Positions 5,589 to 7,750 of a stretch of DNA of 7,750 bases are shown one piece after another. The notes beneath the pieces are model-generated. The model ran no database searches, was not told the DNA's origin, and worked only from the letters and a program-made list of their open reading frames with translations. Numbering within the stretch: the stretch's first letter is position 1; the number at the start of each line of letters is the position of its first letter. Position numbers and translations under genes: made by a program. This DNA comes from Arenicellales bacterium (GTDB lineage: Bacteria > Pseudomonadota > Gammaproteobacteria > BMS3Bbin11), in contig JARFQC010000096.1 of the NCBI GenBank assembly GCA_029287965.1, positions 1 to 7,750 of the forward strand, given 5' to 3'.

Positions 5589-6859
5589 TGCAGCTCGGCG
5601 TACTGCTGCTGCTCGCCCTGCTTGGCGCCCCGCTGTTCTCGATCATCGGCGCCAGTGCCATCTGGGGTTTTCATAGCGAAGACATCGATCTGCAGGTCAT
5701 CACGGTAGAGATATACCGGCTGGCTGAAATGCCCATACTGCTGGCCATCCCGTTGTTCACCTTCGCCGGTTACTTGCTCGGTGAAAGCAAGGCCCCCGCC
5801 CGAATGGTACGCATGGCCGATGCATTACTGGGCTGGATGCCCGGTGGACTGGCTATCGTCGCACTCATCGCCTGCGCCCTGTTTACCGCATTTACCGGTG
5901 CATCCGGGGTCACCATCGTCGCGCTAGGCGCACTGCTGTTTCCTGCCCTGATGAAGGCCGGATATCCGGAGCGCTTCAACCTTGGCCTGATTACAACCTC
6001 CGGCAGCCTCGGGCTGCTGTTTGCCCCGTCGTTGCCGCTGATCCTGTACGGTGTCGTGGCACAGCAGTCGGCCCTGGAGCGCCCGGTCAGCATCGATGAC
6101 CTGTTCCTCGCCGGCATCCTGCCAGGACTGTTCATGGTCGCCATGCTGTCGATGTGGAGCATGTGGAAGCAGCCGCGCGGACAATTGAAAAGCGGGTTCG
6201 ACCACAAGAAGGTCATCGATTCTCTAAGAGAATCCGCATGGGAAATTCCGCTGCCGATCCTGATCCTTGGCGGCATCTACGGCGGCTTCTTTGCCGTATC
6301 CGAGGCGGCAGCGGTGACAGCCGTCTATGTCCTGTTCGTGGAGGTTTTCATCAAGCGCGAGATTCCGCTGCGCGACATCCCCCGTATTGTCAGGGAGTCG
6401 ATGGTGCTGGTCGGCGCGATCATACTGATCCTCGGTGTATCTCTCGCATCCACCAACTACCTCATCGACACCGAAGTGCCGATGCAGCTGTTCGAGAGCA
6501 TCCGCTCGCATATCGACAGCAAGTGGACATTCCTGATCCTGCTTAACCTCTTTCTGCTCGCGCTTGGCATGATGCTGGATATCTTTTCCGCCCTGATCAT
6601 CGTGATACCGATCATCCTGCCGATCGCTATCGGTTACGACATTCACCCGGTACACCTGGGCATCATTTTCCTGGCCAATATGCAGCTGGGCTACTTTACC
6701 CCGCCTGTGGGCATGAACCTGTTCATAGCCAGCTACCGTTTCAACAAGCCCGTCATGGAACTGTATCTTTCGACACTGCCCTTCTTCTTCATACTGTTAT
6801 TTGCCGTTCTGGTGATCACCTACTGGCCAGCGCTCAGCCTGGTATTCCTGACTCACTAG
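5588..6859 (+). CDS. dctM: TRAP transporter large permease subunit, DctM family
   Basis: This 423-residue polytopic inner-membrane protein is the transport subunit, moving substrate with sodium ions in an elevator-like mechanism (family knowledge). Most of it is hydrophobic, with roughly a dozen segments. Family motifs in order: LLAIPLFTFAGYLLG (51-65); AFTGASGVTIVALGALLFPAL (101-121) followed by GYP; FAPSLPLILYG (145-155); GGIYGGFFAVSEAAAVTAVY (228-247); LDIFSALIIVIPIILPI (330-346); and the near-invariant TPPVGMNLF (371-379). The first helical-hairpin motif differs from the common SGS-x-x-AD-x-A-A-x-G form, reading TGASGVTIVALG. The last two motifs frame the second half. The ATG at 5588 shares one base with the dctQ stop (TGATG). 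A GTG three bases earlier would add one Met and cannot be excluded. It is the last gene of the operon. Confidence 0.95.
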   Translation: MQLGVLLLLALLGAPLFSIIGASAIWGFHSEDIDLQVITVEIYRLAEMPILLAIPLFTFAGYLLGESKAPARMVRMADALLGWMPGGLAIVALIACALFTAFTGASGVTIVALGALLFPALMKAGYPERFNLGLITTSGSLGLLFAPSLPLILYGVVAQQSALERPVSIDDLFLAGILPGLFMVAMLSMWSMWKQPRGQLKSGFDHKKVIDSLRESAWEIPLPILILGGIYGGFFAVSEAAAVTAVYVLFVEVFIKREIPLRDIPRIVRESMVLVGAIILILGVSLASTNYLIDTEVPMQLFESIRSHIDSKWTFLILLNLFLLALGMMLDIFSALIIVIPIILPIAIGYDIHPVHLGIIFLANMQLGYFTPPVGMNLFIASYRFNKPVMELYLSTLPFFFILLFAVLVITYWPALSLVFLTH

Positions 6860-6972
6860 TACAATACTTCAGCGGGTCAGTTCCGTTGCTATTAGATGAT
6901 TTTAACCATGGTCCATTCGGGCAATGAACAGCAGGCACGCGCAACGTCTTGTTCTGGTAGCTAAACGATTGT

Positions 6973-6988
6973 GCCATTGAGCAATGGC
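6973..6988. repeat. Perfect short inverted repeat in the dctM/dadA convergent gap
   Basis: GCCATTG (6973-6979), AG, CAATGGC (6982-6988) is an exact 7-bp inverted repeat; in RNA the tip would open to a GAGC tetraloop. It sits between two convergent genes, where a shared terminator would be expected. Neither side carries a proper T-run: the plus side reads TGACACTG, and the minus side ACAATCGTTT, which is only slightly T-rich. At best it is a weak terminator for the minus-strand gene. The rest of the 6860-7004 gap shows no gene. Confidence 0.35.
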
Positions 6989-7004
6989 TGACACTGTGCC
7001 TGGA

Positions 7005-7750
7005 TTAGAAATTAGCGAAGTTGAGTACAGGCTCACGGCCACTGATAGTTTCAGCCAGCACACTTGCGGAACCGCAGCTGAGTGTCCAGCCAAGTGTGCC
7101 GTGACCGGTATTCAGGTACAGGTTTGAATAGCGTGTTTTGCCTATCAAGGGCACATTCCCCGGTGTGGCAGGACGCAGGCCGGCCCAGAACTCTGCCGTG
7201 CTGTAATCTCCGGCGTCAGGCCATAGTTCACTGGCTCTATCAATCAGCGCATCACACCTGGTCTTGCTGATGCTGGTGTCGTACCCCGTTAGTTCAGCCG
7301 TTCCGGCAATTCGAAAATTATCGCCCAGGCGTGAGAAAACGAGTTTCCTCGACTCGTCGGTCAGGCTGGTGACCGGACACCCCGTGTAACCGGTCGTATC
7401 GACAGTTGCAGAATAGCCTTTGACGGGATAAATCGGCGCATGGATGCCGACAGGTTTAAGCAGCTGCGGGCTGTAGCTGCCCAGGGCAATCACGTAGGCA
7501 TCGGCCTGCAAGTGTTCCTGCTCACCTGAAACATTGCGTACGTACAGGCCGCGTATCCGGTCATCCGTAGCATCCAGCTGCTCGATACTTACGTTCTGCC
7601 TGAATTCAACGCCCTCTTCTACGGCATGGTCCCGCAGTGCCAGGGTAAATGAGCGTGCATCACCTGAACTGTCATCGGGAGTGTGGATGGCTCCCTTCAG
7701 CTTGTCCCTGCAGCTGGACATCGCAGGCTCGACAGCAATGGTTTCATCGA
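7005..7750 (-). CDS. dadA: D-amino-acid dehydrogenase, DadA-like FAD-dependent oxidoreductase, C-terminal part, cut by right window edge
   Basis: About 247 residues of the C-terminal portion are visible, continuing open through the right edge. The ATG at 7721 is internal: the frame upstream reads DETIAVEPA, the family's segment before the substrate domain. DadA oxidatively deaminates D-amino acids to 2-oxo acids and ammonia at the inner membrane, passing electrons to the quinone pool. Seen: KLKGAIHTPDDSSGDARSFT (DadA-type GG-PxDETGD-x-FT), VIALGSYSPQLLKPVGI, PIYPVKGYSAT (FAD/substrate domain), GLRPATPGNVPLIG (7140-7181), and the hallmark LNTGHGTLGW (7086-7115) near the C-terminus. The tail after SGREP is only six residues, shorter than in E. 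coli DadA. The N-terminal FAD-binding GxGxxG lies outside the window. The gene converges on dctM, so it is not in the TRAP operon. Another DAO-family dehydrogenase is possible, but the motifs favour DadA. Confidence 0.88.
   Translation of the reverse strand, partial: DETIAVEPAMSSCRDKLKGAIHTPDDSSGDARSFTLALRDHAVEEGVEFRQNVSIEQLDATDDRIRGLYVRNVSGEQEHLQADAYVIALGSYSPQLLKPVGIHAPIYPVKGYSATVDTTGYTGCPVTSLTDESRKLVFSRLGDNFRIAGTAELTGYDTSISKTRCDALIDRASELWPDAGDYSTAEFWAGLRPATPGNVPLIGKTRYSNLYLNTGHGTLGWTLSCGSASVLAETISGREPVLNFANF

Noticed and set aside
6224..6655. Minus-strand open frame of 143 codons rich in Asp, Gln and His
   Set aside because: It is antisense to hydrophobic DctM helices, and such composition is expected from reverse reading of membrane-protein codons.

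Overview
The window looks like ordinary chromosomal DNA from a gammaproteobacterium outside the Enterobacterales. It is moderately GC-rich, and its genes are tightly packed with overlapping starts and stops and several GTG starts. The block methyltransferase (YafS-like) - rnhA - dnaQ next to mltD is a classic gammaproteobacterial neighbourhood. The species cannot be named from the sequence alone. No mobile element, CRISPR array, tRNA or rRNA was seen.

Left part (1-1466, minus strand): a compact run of three genes read right to left. They are a class I SAM-dependent methyltransferase, RNase HI (rnhA), and the start of the DNA polymerase III proofreading subunit (dnaQ), which is cut by the left edge. 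rnhA starts one base after the methyltransferase stop, and the dnaQ GTG start overlaps the rnhA stop, so the three are probably co-transcribed and translationally coupled.

Middle left (1467-2994): a divergent intergenic region leads into mltD, a lipoprotein lytic transglycosylase with two clear LysM domains. This region holds a perfect 8-bp inverted repeat (TTGACCTG-AAA-CAGGTCAA). Its left arm is also the best -35 element for mltD, so it is a good candidate operator. gloB, which often neighbours mltD in this locus, is absent.

Middle right (3199-6859, plus strand): a complete four-gene TRAP transporter operon. It encodes TatT (outer-membrane lipoprotein, TPR-like), DctP (periplasmic solute-binding protein), DctQ (small membrane subunit) and DctM (large membrane subunit). 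A TATAAT box lies just upstream of tatT. The TatT component, and a Trp (W166) in DctP where C4-dicarboxylate binders usually have the ligand-gripping Arg, suggest a TRAP-T/TPAT-type system. Such a system would import something other than a simple dicarboxylate, perhaps a more hydrophobic acid. This operon is the most interesting part of the window.

Right edge (7005-7750, minus strand): the C-terminal part of a DadA-like FAD-dependent D-amino-acid dehydrogenase. It converges on the TRAP operon and is cut by the right edge.
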